This document shows, in pieces, positions 37,075 to 46,052 of a DNA stretch of 64,000 nt. Location of the stretch: contig NZ_CP154874.1 in the NCBI RefSeq assembly GCF_041729615.1, positions 3,331,501 to 3,395,500 of the forward strand. Reading direction: 5' to 3'. Both the position numbers and the translations under genes were made by a program. This stretch comes from Pseudomonas alcaligenes (GTDB taxonomy: Bacteria; Pseudomonadota; Gammaproteobacteria; Pseudomonadales; Pseudomonadaceae). Below the pieces are notes generated by a model, which worked only from the letters and a program-made list of their open reading frames with translations, was not told the origin of the DNA and did no database searches. How positions within the stretch are numbered: the first letter of the stretch is position 1; each line of letters opens with the position of its first letter.

Positions 37075-39584
37075 ACGGCAACATCTCCGCCAGGCAAGAA
37101 TCCGACCTCGGCGATGCCCGCAAGATCGCCACGCCGCTGCTGCTGCGCAAGGGGTTGCAGGTGTTCCTGCGCAATGGCCGGCAGGAGCCGCTGTATGTGG
37201 TCCTGGATCCGGCCAACCAGCTGCAGTGGGAGCTGGAGACCCGGCAGTTCTTCGTGCTGGAAATGCTTCAGGTGGACGAAGAATTCGACGCCATATCGGC
37301 CAGCTATGAAAGGCGCTTTTCCCAGGCGCTGACTCCCGAGAATCTGGATGTCCTGCTGGCCAACCTGGTGGAGCAGCGCCTGCTCGGCCTGGCCGCTGCC
37401 AACCATCCGCTGGTGGCGCCCTACCGGCAGCAGTTGCAACAGGATCTGCAGCGCCTTCTGGAGGAGAAAGTCGCCAGGTTCCGCGACAAGGCCACGCCGC
37501 CGGCCAAGCGCGCGGAAGCTGCACCTGCCGCTATCGCCAGCGCCTCGGGTCCCGCTGTGGCGCGTCCGTCCGTGGGCGCTTCGAACGATGCCGAGCCGCT
37601 GCAGGCCGGTGTGCGCGATTCGGCCGGCATGGATGACAGCCTGCAGATACCGGTCTTTCACCTGTTCAACCCGCACCGTCTGCTGCAGTCCATGCAAGGC
37701 TGGACCGAGCCCCTCAAGTACGGGGTGTTCATCCTGCCACTGCTGTTCGGCCTGGCCCTCGGCATCGTGCTCAATAACTTCGCCCAGGCGCGCCTGGATG
37801 CAACCACCCTGCTGTCCGGCATGGGGGCAGTGGGGCAGGTGCTGTTCAGCCTGTTCACCGTCAACCTGCTGTGTACCCTGACCCTGGCACTGACCGCGCA
37901 GAAGTACCGTGGCACGGTGTACAGCCTGTCGGTGGCCTTGATGCTGGGCTTCCTGCCGCGCTTCATGCCGCGCATCCGCCATCTGGTCGGCCTGAGCCGG
38001 CGCGAACGCCTGTGGCTGCATGGCGGGCCGGTGCTGATGCGCCTGGCCCTGTTCAGCCTGGGGGTATTCACCTGGTACCTGAGCCGTTCCTCCTCTGGCC
38101 TGCTGCCGGCCATCGGCCTGGCCCTGGCGGTGGTCAGCGCGGTGGCCCTGCTGCTGACCCTCAATCCGCTGTCGAAGAGCAGCGGCTATCACCTGATCGC
38201 GGTGATGGTCGACGAGCCGCAGTTGCGCGGCAAGGCGTTCAAGGCACTGTTCGGACGGATCAAGGGCAATGCCTATCGCGAGGCCAACGATACCGCGCTG
38301 ATGGCCTACGGCCTGGCCTCGCTGCTGTATTCCGCGTTGCTGTTCGTCATTGCCCTGATGCTGGTGGGCAGCTGGCTGAAATTCAATTTCGGCGGTACCG
38401 GCGTGCTGGCCTGCGTGGTGCTGATCGGCTATCTCAGCCTGCTGACCTATCGCAAGTTCAAGTCGGCCAACGAGATGTACGAGCGTGCCGTGCAGTACGA
38501 GCGCTGGAAGCGCCGGCGGCTGCCGGAGAATGTCGAGCAGAAGGTCGGCACCAAGCCGGCCAACAAGGTGGCTGGCTATACCGGCCGGGTGTTCGCCCTG
38601 TCGCTGCTGATCTGCCTGTTCCTGCCCTATCCCTACGAGCCGGGCGGCACTTTCGTGATCCTGCCGACCGAGCAGCAGCAGGTGGCCAGTGATATCGGCG
38701 GCATCGTCACCGAGGTGCTGGTGGAGGGCGGCGAGCAGGTCAAGGCCGGCCAGGTGCTGGCCCGCCTGGCCACCGGCGACTACGCCGCCCAGGTGAAAAT
38801 TGCCGAGGCGCGCATCGCCGAGGAGCAGGCGATAGTCGCCGAGCTGAAGTCGCGGCCGCGTGCCGAGGAAGTCGACGTAGCCCAGCGCAGTCTGGACATG
38901 GCGCGTACCCAGACCCAGTTCAGCCTGACCAACCACCAGCGTCACATCGCCTTGCTGGCCAAGGGCGGGGTGTCCGCCCAGCAGGCCGACCAGGCCCGTC
39001 GCCAGTACGAAGTGGACCTGATGGCGGTGAAGGTGGCCGAGGCCAACCTGGCCCTGGCCAGCAGCGGTGCCACCCCGGATTCCATCGCCGCCGCCGAGGC
39101 CCAGGTACTGCGCTGGCAGAGCGAGCGCGACCTGTACCTGGCGAAGATCGAGCGTTCGCAGCTACGTGCACCGATGGACGGCAAGCTGATCACTCTGCTG
39201 CTCAAACAGAAGGTCGGCAAGTTCCAGCCGCCGGGCGAGCCCTTCGCCGTGGTGGAGAAGGCCGAGCGGGTGTTCGCCGAGATCGAGGTGCCGGAGACCG
39301 AGATCGGCTACGTGCAGCCGGGCGCGGTGCTCAAGGTCAAGCCGCTGGCCTACTCCGACCGGCTGTTCGACGGCACCGTGACGCAGATCGATGCCAACGT
39401 GGTGGAGAAGACCGCCGGCAAGTACGTCAAGGTGCTGACGATCATCGACAATCCGGCCGGTGAGCTGAAGTCGGGGATGACCGGTTACGCCAAGGCGGCC
39501 GGCGAGACCCTGCCGGTGTGGAAGGCTTTCACCCGGGCGATCTTCCGCTTCATCGACGTCGAGCTGTGGTCGTGGATTCCGTGA
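37071..39584 (+). CDS. PqqD-like / inactive M50-like membrane domain / HlyD-type periplasmic adaptor fusion
   Basis: An 837-aa membrane protein. Residues ~15-115 resemble a PqqD-type winged-helix domain. Then come a low-complexity Ala/Pro linker (~150-190) and five to seven membrane segments (~215-460) with the layout of M50 proteases. The zinc motif HExxH is replaced by CTLTL (residues 268-272). The second motif is degenerate (NPLSKSSGYHL, ~365), so proteolysis is unlikely. Past the last helix (~508-528) lies a HlyD/RND adaptor. It has a lipoyl-like half-motif (DIGGIVTEVLVEGGEQVKAG), a coiled-coil hairpin (~575-690) and the closing half (SQLRAPMDGKLITLLLKQK). It overlaps the upstream gene by 4 nt and is the last gene of the operon. 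A role in product export is likely, but no ABC or RND pump is adjacent. Confidence 0.87.
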   Translation: MNGNISARQESDLGDARKIATPLLLRKGLQVFLRNGRQEPLYVVLDPANQLQWELETRQFFVLEMLQVDEEFDAISASYERRFSQALTPENLDVLLANLVEQRLLGLAAANHPLVAPYRQQLQQDLQRLLEEKVARFRDKATPPAKRAEAAPAAIASASGPAVARPSVGASNDAEPLQAGVRDSAGMDDSLQIPVFHLFNPHRLLQSMQGWTEPLKYGVFILPLLFGLALGIVLNNFAQARLDATTLLSGMGAVGQVLFSLFTVNLLCTLTLALTAQKYRGTVYSLSVALMLGFLPRFMPRIRHLVGLSRRERLWLHGGPVLMRLALFSLGVFTWYLSRSSSGLLPAIGLALAVVSAVALLLTLNPLSKSSGYHLIAVMVDEPQLRGKAFKALFGRIKGNAYREANDTALMAYGLASLLYSALLFVIALMLVGSWLKFNFGGTGVLACVVLIGYLSLLTYRKFKSANEMYERAVQYERWKRRRLPENVEQKVGTKPANKVAGYTGRVFALSLLICLFLPYPYEPGGTFVILPTEQQQVASDIGGIVTEVLVEGGEQVKAGQVLARLATGDYAAQVKIAEARIAEEQAIVAELKSRPRAEEVDVAQRSLDMARTQTQFSLTNHQRHIALLAKGGVSAQQADQARRQYEVDLMAVKVAEANLALASSGATPDSIAAAEAQVLRWQSERDLYLAKIERSQLRAPMDGKLITLLLKQKVGKFQPPGEPFAVVEKAERVFAEIEVPETEIGYVQPGAVLKVKPLAYSDRLFDGTVTQIDANVVEKTAGKYVKVLTIIDNPAGELKSGMTGYAKAAGETLPVWKAFTRAIFRFIDVELWSWIP

Positions 39585-39648
39585 TGGCGATCAATGCCTG
39601 ATGGCTTGTGCTCCTCTCCCTCGGGTGGGAGAAGGGAGGCGCAGTCCT

Positions 39649-39708
39649 GTAGCCCGGATGCAATCCGGGAAGGCAGTCAGCTCAGTTCCCGGATTGCATC
39701 CGGGCTAC
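39649..39708. repeat. REP-like inverted repeat with perfect 22-bp arms
   Basis: Arms at 39649-39670 and 39687-39708 are exact reverse complements with a 16-nt spacer and contain the core CCCGGATGCAATCCGGG. Repeats with this core are common between genes in several pseudomonads. It sits after the last operon gene and before a convergent gene, so it could also act as a terminator. Positions 39614-39640 hold a second small hairpin (TCTCCC/GGGAGA). Confidence 0.8.
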
Positions 39709-39748
39709 GGAAAAAACACCGGACGAGGCCGCGTTTTCATTTGTGTGA

Positions 39749-41008
39749 TCAGGCCGCCGGCGCCGGCAGCAGTTCCTTGAGCGGTCTGCCGTCGTCCGCC
39801 AGTTGCTCGGCAGTCACGGCAATGTCCTCGGCCACCAGGCGCTTGGCGGCGATGAAGTCCTGCGGGCGGTTCACCGTGTCGGCGGCCAGCACCCTGTCGC
39901 CCTTGAGGTAGAAGGCGCTGAAGCTGTCGCTGGCCGGGTCGCCGCGCAACACCAGGCGCTCGAAGCCTTCGGACAGGCCGACCATCTTCAGCTTCAGCTC
40001 GTACTGGTCGGACCAGAACCAGGGCACCGAGGCGTAGGTCTTGGCCTTGCCGGCCATGTTGGCGGCGGCCACCCGCGACTGCTCCAGGGCATTGGGCACC
40101 GACTCCAGGCGCAGGCGGCGGCCGAGCAGGGCGTTGGGATGGTTGGTGCAGTCGCCGGCGGCATAGATGTGCGGATCGCTGGTCTGCGCGTGCTCGTCGA
40201 CCAGGATGCCGTTGTCCACCGCGAGGCCGGCCTCGGCGGCCAGCTCGGTATTGGCGATCAGGCCGATGCCGACCACCACCAGGTCGGTCTCCAGGCGGTT
40301 GCCATCGGCGCAGAGCAGCGCCGTCACCGCATCGCCCGTCACCTCCAGGTCGGCCACCTGCACGTTGGTGCGGATGTCCACGCCGGCCTCGCGGTGCTTG
40401 CGTTCGTAGTAGGCCGACAGTTCGGCGGCGGTGACCCGCTGCAACACCCGCGGCAGGGCCTCCAGCACCGTGACCTGCAGGCCCTGGGCGACGGCCGAGG
40501 CCGCCACTTCCAGGCCGATGTAGCCGCCGCCGACTATGGCCAGGCGCTTGCCGGGGGCCAACTGGGCGCGGATCCGCTCGACGTCGTCGAGGGTGCGCAG
40601 GTAGTGGAAGTTGCCACAGCGCTCGGCCGCTGCCGCATTCGGCACGGCCAGCGGGCGCGGGCGGCCGCCGGTGGCGATGGCCAGCCTGTCGTAGCTCAGC
40701 TGTGCGCCATCGGCCAACTCCAGGCGCCGGTTGGCGCGGTCGATGCGCTGCACCCGCACGCCAGCCATGAACTCCACGTTGGCCCGCTCATAGGCGGCCT
40801 GCGGGCGGATCGCCAGGCTGCTCTTCTCCACGCTGCCGGCCAGGTAGGCCTTGGACAGTGGCGGGCGGTGGTAGGGCAGGTGCACTTCCTCGCCGAGCAG
40901 CAGGATGCGCCCCTCCCAGCCCTCGTTGCGCAGGGCGATGGCCAGTTCGCCGCCGGCATGGCCGGCGCCGATGATGATGGCGGTGGAGGGGGCGGCAGCG
41001 TCAGTCAT
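39749..41008 (-). CDS. FAD-dependent NAD(P)H:ferredoxin/rubredoxin-type reductase
   Basis: A 419-aa flavoprotein of the rhodocoxin/putidaredoxin reductase group. The N-terminal FAD-binding motif is IIIGAGHAGGELAIAL, the NAD-binding motif is LAIVGGGYIGLEVAASAVAQ (near residue 145), and the second FAD motif is DPHIYAAGDC. The PYHRPPLSK run is typical of class I ferredoxin reductases. It transfers electrons from NADH to a ferredoxin or rubredoxin. The ATG at 41008 is chosen over an upstream one because the FAD motif then begins at residue ~9. It is transcribed leftward toward the convergent biosynthetic operon. A partner redox protein is not adjacent. Confidence 0.9.
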   Translation of the reverse strand: MTDAAAPSTAIIIGAGHAGGELAIALRNEGWEGRILLLGEEVHLPYHRPPLSKAYLAGSVEKSSLAIRPQAAYERANVEFMAGVRVQRIDRANRRLELADGAQLSYDRLAIATGGRPRPLAVPNAAAAERCGNFHYLRTLDDVERIRAQLAPGKRLAIVGGGYIGLEVAASAVAQGLQVTVLEALPRVLQRVTAAELSAYYERKHREAGVDIRTNVQVADLEVTGDAVTALLCADGNRLETDLVVVGIGLIANTELAAEAGLAVDNGILVDEHAQTSDPHIYAAGDCTNHPNALLGRRLRLESVPNALEQSRVAAANMAGKAKTYASVPWFWSDQYELKLKMVGLSEGFERLVLRGDPASDSFSAFYLKGDRVLAADTVNRPQDFIAAKRLVAEDIAVTAEQLADDGRPLKELLPAPAA

Positions 41009-41037
41009 GGCAGGCTCTCGGCGGGTGAAGATGCCGC

Positions 41038-41172
41038 CTAGTGTATGCATCCGCGCCGGCCAAGTCCCGGCCGAAGATGCCAATCGCCATGCCGAAGGGA
41101 CTGGTCCAGCGCCAGCAGCGGGCGGCCGGCGGCCTGCCACTCGGCCAGTTCGCAGATCGAGATACGCCCCAT
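41038..41172 (-). CDS. Very small ORF downstream of chrA, 44 aa, possible remnant
   Basis: It begins 10 bp after the chrA stop with a GGTGAGC ribosome-binding-like site and reads MGRISICELAEWQAAGRPLL at the start. The N-terminus recalls the first helix-strand of rhodanese domains, but the catalytic part is missing and the second half is unrecognisable. It may be a decayed gene or chance. Confidence 0.2.
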   Translation of the reverse strand: MGRISICELAEWQAAGRPLLALDQSLRHGDWHLRPGLGRRGCIH

Positions 41173-41182
41173 GCTCACCTCT

Positions 41183-42541
41183 TCAACGCAGCAGATGCAC
41201 CGCCAGGCCGATCAGGGCGCAGCCGAGCAGCACCTCGATCACCCCGCGTTTGAAGCGGAACAGGGCCACGGCCGCGGCCAGGGCGATCAGCGCCGAAGGC
41301 CAGTCGAAACTGCCGGAAAAGCCCTGTGGCCAGAGCACGTGGTAGCCGAAGAACAGTGCCAGGTTGAGGATCACGCCCACCACGGCGGCGGTGATGGCGG
41401 TCAGCGGCGCGGTGAACTTCAGTTCGTTGTGAGTCGACTCCACCAGCGGCCCGCCGACCAAGATGAACAGGAAGGACGGCAGGAAGGTGAACCAGGTGAC
41501 CAGGCAGGCGGCCAGGGCGCCGCTGGCGAAGGCCGACTCGACGCCGAACACCGGCTGTACATAGGCGCCGACGAAGCCGACGAAGGCCACCACCATGATC
41601 AGCGGTCCCGGCGTGGTCTCGCCCAGGGCCAGGCCGTCGATCATCTGGGTCGGCGTCAGCCAGCCGTAGTGGCCGACCGCGCCCTGGTAGACGTAGGGCA
41701 GCACCGCGTAGGCGCCGCCGAAGGTCAGCAGGGCCGCCTTGGTGAAGAACCAGCCCATCTGCGTCAGGGTGCCGTCCCAGCCGAACAGCGCAGTCAGCAG
41801 GCCCATGGGCAGCAGCCACAGCGCGGCACCTATGGCCAGCAGCAGGACCAGGCGCGACCAGCGGAAGCGCGCATGTGGCGGTGGCGGCGTGTGGTCGTCG
41901 ATCAGTGCCGGGCCGTAGGACTTGTCGCTGCTGGCGTGGCCGCCGCCCAGGCTGAAGCGTTGCGGGGCGAGGCGTCCACCGAAGTAGCCGATCACCGCGG
42001 CTCCCAGCACGATCAGCGGGAAGGGCAGTTCGAGGGCGAAGATGGCGACGAAGGAGGCGCCGGCAATGGCCCACAGCCAGTTGTTCTTCAGCGCCCGCGA
42101 GCCGATGCGGTGGGCTGCCTGCAGGACGATGGCGGTCACCGCCGGCTTGATGCCGTAGAAGATGCCGGCCACCAGCGGCACGTCGCCGAAGGCGATGTAC
42201 AGCCAGGACAGGACGATCAGGATGAACAGCGAGGGCAGCACGAACAGCGCCCCGGCGATCACCCCGCCCCAGCTGCGATGCAGCAGCCAGCCGATGTAGG
42301 TGGCCAGTTGCTGGGCTTCCGGGCCGGGCAGCAGCATGCAGTAGTTGAGGGCATGCAGGAAGCGCCGTTCGGAGATCCAGCGGCGCCGCTCCACCAGCTC
42401 CTGGTGCATGATCGCGATCTGCCCGGCCGGGCCGCCGAAGCTGACGAAGCCGAGCTTGAGCCAGAACAGCAGGGCTTCGAGAAAACCGACGGTTTTCTGT
42501 GCCGGGCTGTGCTCCGTCAGGGGCAGGGGCGTCTCATTCAT
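41183..42541 (-). CDS. chrA: Chromate transporter (ChrA, CHR family)
   Basis: A 452-aa membrane protein with two homologous CHR halves. The signatures SFGGPAGQIAIMHQELVERR (first half) and TFGGAYAVLPYVYQGAVGHY (second half) are both present, along with PGPEAQQLATYIG and ALGETTPGPLIMVVAFVGF. It is the long, bidomain form that exports chromate from the cytoplasm. The ATG at 42541 is preferred because it gives the usual short N-terminal tail. No chrB regulator is adjacent. It is transcribed leftward, divergent from the GGDEF gene. Confidence 0.94.
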   Translation of the reverse strand: MNETPLPLTEHSPAQKTVGFLEALLFWLKLGFVSFGGPAGQIAIMHQELVERRRWISERRFLHALNYCMLLPGPEAQQLATYIGWLLHRSWGGVIAGALFVLPSLFILIVLSWLYIAFGDVPLVAGIFYGIKPAVTAIVLQAAHRIGSRALKNNWLWAIAGASFVAIFALELPFPLIVLGAAVIGYFGGRLAPQRFSLGGGHASSDKSYGPALIDDHTPPPPHARFRWSRLVLLLAIGAALWLLPMGLLTALFGWDGTLTQMGWFFTKAALLTFGGAYAVLPYVYQGAVGHYGWLTPTQMIDGLALGETTPGPLIMVVAFVGFVGAYVQPVFGVESAFASGALAACLVTWFTFLPSFLFILVGGPLVESTHNELKFTAPLTAITAAVVGVILNLALFFGYHVLWPQGFSGSFDWPSALIALAAAVALFRFKRGVIEVLLGCALIGLAVHLLR

Positions 42542-42663
42542 CGCTGCGGCTTCCTCTATGATCGATGTGTTGCTGGGGCAATTTCCTAACACATTCTCGT
42601 TTCAGGCCGACAGCATGACTCATGCAAAGCCGGACATAAGCCGGCGAGGATAACCCGCTGCGG

Positions 42664-42690
42664 TTGACCATGCCGGGGCTTTTCTATATT
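42664..42690 (+). promoter_or_regulatory. Possible promoter of the GGDEF gene
   Basis: TTGACC (42664-42669) and TATATT (42685-42690) are separated by a short 15-bp spacer, 36 bp before the ATG. The boxes are good but the spacing is poor, so this is tentative. Confidence 0.35.
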
Positions 42691-42725
42691 GGGAATACAG
42701 AGCGTCAGCCGAATGTGGGGCATCC

Positions 42726-44312
42726 ATGGACAACGATAGGCAGGCCGAGGCACGCAGCATGCGTGGCTGGCAGCAGCTGGCCCTGCTGCCGTTGACGCGC
42801 GCCTTCGTGGCATTGGTCTGCCTGTCGCTGGTGGCCATCGATGGCTGGCTGATCTGGAAGGCTCGCCAGGTGCAGCTGCGCGATGCCGAGATCGAGACGT
42901 CCAACCTGGCCTCGGCCCTCGCCCGCCAGGCCAGCGATACCCTGAAGAAGGCCGATACCGTGCTGTTCGGCCTGGTCGAGCGTTTGCAGGTGGAAGGCAC
43001 CTCGCCGGAGCACCTGCAACGCCTGCAGCGCCTGATGCGCCAGCACGTCTACGAGCAGGCCGAGCTGCACGGCCTGTTCGCCTACGACCGCGACGGCAAC
43101 TGGCTGGTCAACTCCTTCGGCGAGATTCCGCCGGGAGCCAACAATGCCGACCGCGAATACTTCATCTACCACCGCGATTTCCCCAACGACCACGGTCCGC
43201 ATGTCGGCCGGCCGATCCGCAGCCGCACCACCGGCGACTGGATCATTCCGCTGTCACGCCGCCTGGAGGATGCCCAGGGGCGTTTCGCCGGAGTGGTCCT
43301 GGCGACCATCTCGATCGACTACCTGCGCCAGTTCTACGGCACCTTCGATGTCCGCGAGAACGGCTCGATCAACCTGGTGCTGAACGATGGCACCATCGTG
43401 CTGCGCGTGCCCTTCAGCGAGAGCACCATAGGCACCAGCATCGCCCGTGGGCAGATCTTCACCCGTCTGCTGCCGCAGAGCCCGGCCGGCAGTGCCATGC
43501 TGCCCTCGCTGCTGGACGGCGTGGAGCGGCAGTTCAGCTACCGGCAGATCCAGGACTACCCGCTGGTGGTGGTCGCCGCCATGTCCAAGGACGACATACT
43601 CGCCGACTGGCGCTCCGACAGCGTGCGCCAGCTGGTGGTGGTGTGCCTGCTGTCCGGGTTGCTCGGGCTGTTCGGCTACTACCTGGTGCGCCTGATTCAG
43701 CGCGGCCAGCGCACCGAAATCGAGTTGCTGGCCACCCGCGATGCGCTGCGGGCCTTCAACCAGCGCCTGGAGAAGCAGGCCCTGGAGGACGAGCTGACGC
43801 GCCTGGCCAACCGCCGGCGCTTCATCCGTGCCCTCGATGACGAGTTCGCCCGCGCGGCGCGCAGCCAGCGGCCGCTGGCGCTGATCCTGTTCGATGTCGA
43901 CTACTTCAAGCAGTACAACGACATCTACGGCCACTCGGCCGGCGACGAATGCCTGCGCCTGGTCGCCGAGGCGATTCGTGCCGGGCAGAAGCGCCCGGCC
44001 GACCTGGCCGCCCGCTACGGTGGCGAGGAGTTCTGCCTGCTGCTGCCGGAGACCGATACCCAGGGCGCCGTGCGGGTGGCCGAGCAGGTGCGCGCGCTGG
44101 TGGAGAAGCTGGCCCTGCCACATGCCGGCTCGCCCTGGCTGCGCCTGAGCCTGAGCGCCGGCGTGCATGTCTGCCTGCCGCAGCCGGGAGCGGCGGACGA
44201 GGGGCCGCAGGCCTTGATCCAGGGCGCCGACAAGGCGCTCTACGCGGCCAAGGCCGCCGGCCGCGACCGCGTGCTGCTGTATGGCGAACAGGTCGAGCAG
44301 CTGGTCGGTTAA
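42726..44312 (+). CDS. Membrane diguanylate cyclase with periplasmic Cache-type sensor
   Basis: A 528-aa protein. Membrane segments at about residues 25-45 and 295-320 enclose a PDC/Cache-like periplasmic domain (NADREYFIYHRDFPNDHGPH, SRRLEDAQGRFAGVVLA). A short coiled-coil leads to the GGDEF domain (~355-520). The active site is GGEEF (near 432-436), and an inhibitory I-site RPAD lies five residues upstream. It should synthesise c-di-GMP from two GTP with product inhibition. The stop codon overlaps the convergent racemase stop by 3 nt. Confidence 0.92.
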   Translation: MDNDRQAEARSMRGWQQLALLPLTRAFVALVCLSLVAIDGWLIWKARQVQLRDAEIETSNLASALARQASDTLKKADTVLFGLVERLQVEGTSPEHLQRLQRLMRQHVYEQAELHGLFAYDRDGNWLVNSFGEIPPGANNADREYFIYHRDFPNDHGPHVGRPIRSRTTGDWIIPLSRRLEDAQGRFAGVVLATISIDYLRQFYGTFDVRENGSINLVLNDGTIVLRVPFSESTIGTSIARGQIFTRLLPQSPAGSAMLPSLLDGVERQFSYRQIQDYPLVVVAAMSKDDILADWRSDSVRQLVVVCLLSGLLGLFGYYLVRLIQRGQRTEIELLATRDALRAFNQRLEKQALEDELTRLANRRRFIRALDDEFARAARSQRPLALILFDVDYFKQYNDIYGHSAGDECLRLVAEAIRAGQKRPADLAARYGGEEFCLLLPETDTQGAVRVAEQVRALVEKLALPHAGSPWLRLSLSAGVHVCLPQPGAADEGPQALIQGADKALYAAKAAGRDRVLLYGEQVEQLVG

Positions 44313-45004
44313 TCCAGCAGGGCGTGCTCGGCCGCCGCGCGGGCATGCAGGGCCGTGGTGTCGAACAGCGGCACGCTGGCGTCATGCGGCCCCAGCAGCA
44401 GGCCGATCTCGGTACAGCCGAGGATCACCGCCTCGGCGCCACGTTCCACCAGCCGCGCTATCACCTGCCGGTAGGCCTGGCGTGACGCCTCGTGCACGCT
44501 GCCCAGGCACAGCTCCTCGTAGATCACCCGGTGTACCTCGGTGCGGTCGGCCTCGTCCGGTACCAGCACCTCGACGCCGTGCAGGCGCTCCAGGCGTTCG
44601 CGGTAGAACGGCTGCTCCATGGTGAACCGCGTGCCGAGCAGACCGACCCGGCGCAGGCCGGCACTGCGGATGGCCGCCGCGGTAGGGTCGGCGATATGCA
44701 GCAGGGGAATGTCCACGGCCGCCTCGATGGCCTCGGCCACCTTGTGCATGGTGTTGGTACAGAGCACCAGGAAGTCCGCCCCGGCCCGTTGCAGCGCGCG
44801 GGCGGCCTCGGCCAGCAGGGCGCCGGCGGCGTCCCAGTCGCCGCTGCGCTGCAGCCGTTCGACCTGCGCGAAGTCGACGCTGAACAGCACCAGTTGCGCC
44901 GAGTGCAGCCCGCCCAGGCGCTCGCGCACCGCCTCGTTGATCTGCCGGTAATAGGGCAGGGTGGACTCCCAGCTCATGCCGCCGAGCAGGCCTATGGTCT
45001 TCAT
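44309..45004 (-). CDS. Aspartate/glutamate racemase family protein
   Basis: A 231-aa cofactor-independent racemase. The two catalytic cysteines are C82 in LCTNTMHKVA and C197 in LGCTEIGLL. The N-terminal IGLLGGMSWESTLPYYRQIN is characteristic of aspartate racemases (YgeA type) rather than MurI. The ATG at 45004 has a strong GGAGGAAC ribosome-binding site and gives the canonical N-terminus; upstream in-frame ATGs were rejected. Substrate preference cannot be told from sequence. Confidence 0.93.
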   Translation of the reverse strand: MKTIGLLGGMSWESTLPYYRQINEAVRERLGGLHSAQLVLFSVDFAQVERLQRSGDWDAAGALLAEAARALQRAGADFLVLCTNTMHKVAEAIEAAVDIPLLHIADPTAAAIRSAGLRRVGLLGTRFTMEQPFYRERLERLHGVEVLVPDEADRTEVHRVIYEELCLGSVHEASRQAYRQVIARLVERGAEAVILGCTEIGLLLGPHDASVPLFDTTALHARAAAEHALLD

Positions 45005-45167
45005 GCGCGTTCCTCCGCTGTTCTGGCCCCATGCTGCGATAGGCGCGCCCGGCCGGACAGTTACAGTTGCCGGCGAATCGCGCGTGCGGCTGTACGGCTG
45101 TCGCCGGGGGCAGCGCGCGCGCGGCGCTTGAGGAATAATGCCGGGCTTTCCCTGCCACGGTTCCGCC

Positions 45168-46052
45168 ATGTCCTCGCGCGCCCTGCACGTTCGCCCCAGC
45201 TTCCTGCACCTGCCGCCCGGCGACTGGGCCACGGTGCTCGACTGCCTGTGCGCGCGCTTCCCGCAGATATCCCGCGAGACCTGGCTGCAGCGCATGGCCC
45301 GCGGCCTGGTGCTGGACGCCGAGAATCTCCCGCTGGACCCCGCCACGCCCTACCGCGAGGCGCTGCGGGTGCAGTACTTTCGCGAGATCGAGAACGAACG
45401 GCAGATCCCCTTCCAGGCGCGCATCCTGTTCCAGGACGAGCACCTGCTGGTGGCCGACAAGCCGCACTTTCTGCCGGTGATGCCGGCCGGCGATTACGCC
45501 GAGGAAACCCTGCTCACCCGTCTGGTGCGCGAGACCGGCAATCCGCACCTGGCGCCGCTGCACCGCATCGACCGGCACACCGCCGGGCTGGTGCTGTTCT
45601 CCACCACGCCGGCCAGCCGCGGCGCCTACCAGGCGCTGTTCCGCGAGCGGCGCATCGACAAGGCCTACCAGGCCATCGCCCCGGCGTTGCCGCACCATGA
45701 GTTCCCGCTGCGCCGGCACAGCCGCCTGGAGAAGGGCGAGCCGTTCTTCCGCATGCGCGAGGTGGTGGGCGAGCCGAACAGCGAGACCTTGCTGGAAGTG
45801 CTGGAGCGCCACGGCGAGCTGTGGCGCTACCGGCTCTGGCCGATCAGCGGCAAGCAGCACCAGCTGCGCGTGCACATGGCGGCGCTGGGCGCGCCCATCC
45901 TCAACGACAGCTTCTACCCGCGGCTGACCGACGAGAAGGGCGTGGACGACTTCACCCGCCCGCTCAAGCTGCTGGCCCAGAGCCTGGCCTTCAGCGACCC
46001 GCTGAGCGGCGCCGCGTGCCACTTCGAGAGCGGCCTGGCGCTGGACTGGTAG
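45168..46052 (+). CDS. RluA-family pseudouridine synthase
   Basis: A 294-aa enzyme that isomerises uridine to pseudouridine in rRNA or tRNA. The catalytic Asp lies in LHRIDRHTAGLVLF. Other family runs are LVADKPHFLPVMPAGDYAEE and GKQHQLRVHMAALGAPILND. The start at 45168 gives MSSRALHVRPSFLHLPPG. An in-frame ATG at 45138 sits behind a GAGGAATA site that looks more like a -10 region, so it is treated as the alternative. It ends directly adjacent to the convergent AraC gene (stop at 46052, next stop at 46053). Confidence 0.92.
   Translation: MSSRALHVRPSFLHLPPGDWATVLDCLCARFPQISRETWLQRMARGLVLDAENLPLDPATPYREALRVQYFREIENERQIPFQARILFQDEHLLVADKPHFLPVMPAGDYAEETLLTRLVRETGNPHLAPLHRIDRHTAGLVLFSTTPASRGAYQALFRERRIDKAYQAIAPALPHHEFPLRRHSRLEKGEPFFRMREVVGEPNSETLLEVLERHGELWRYRLWPISGKQHQLRVHMAALGAPILNDSFYPRLTDEKGVDDFTRPLKLLAQSLAFSDPLSGAACHFESGLALDW

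Noticed and set aside
41038..41172. Functional rhodanese gene after chrA
   Set aside because: Only a possible first helix-strand is present, with no active-site loop; at best a remnant.
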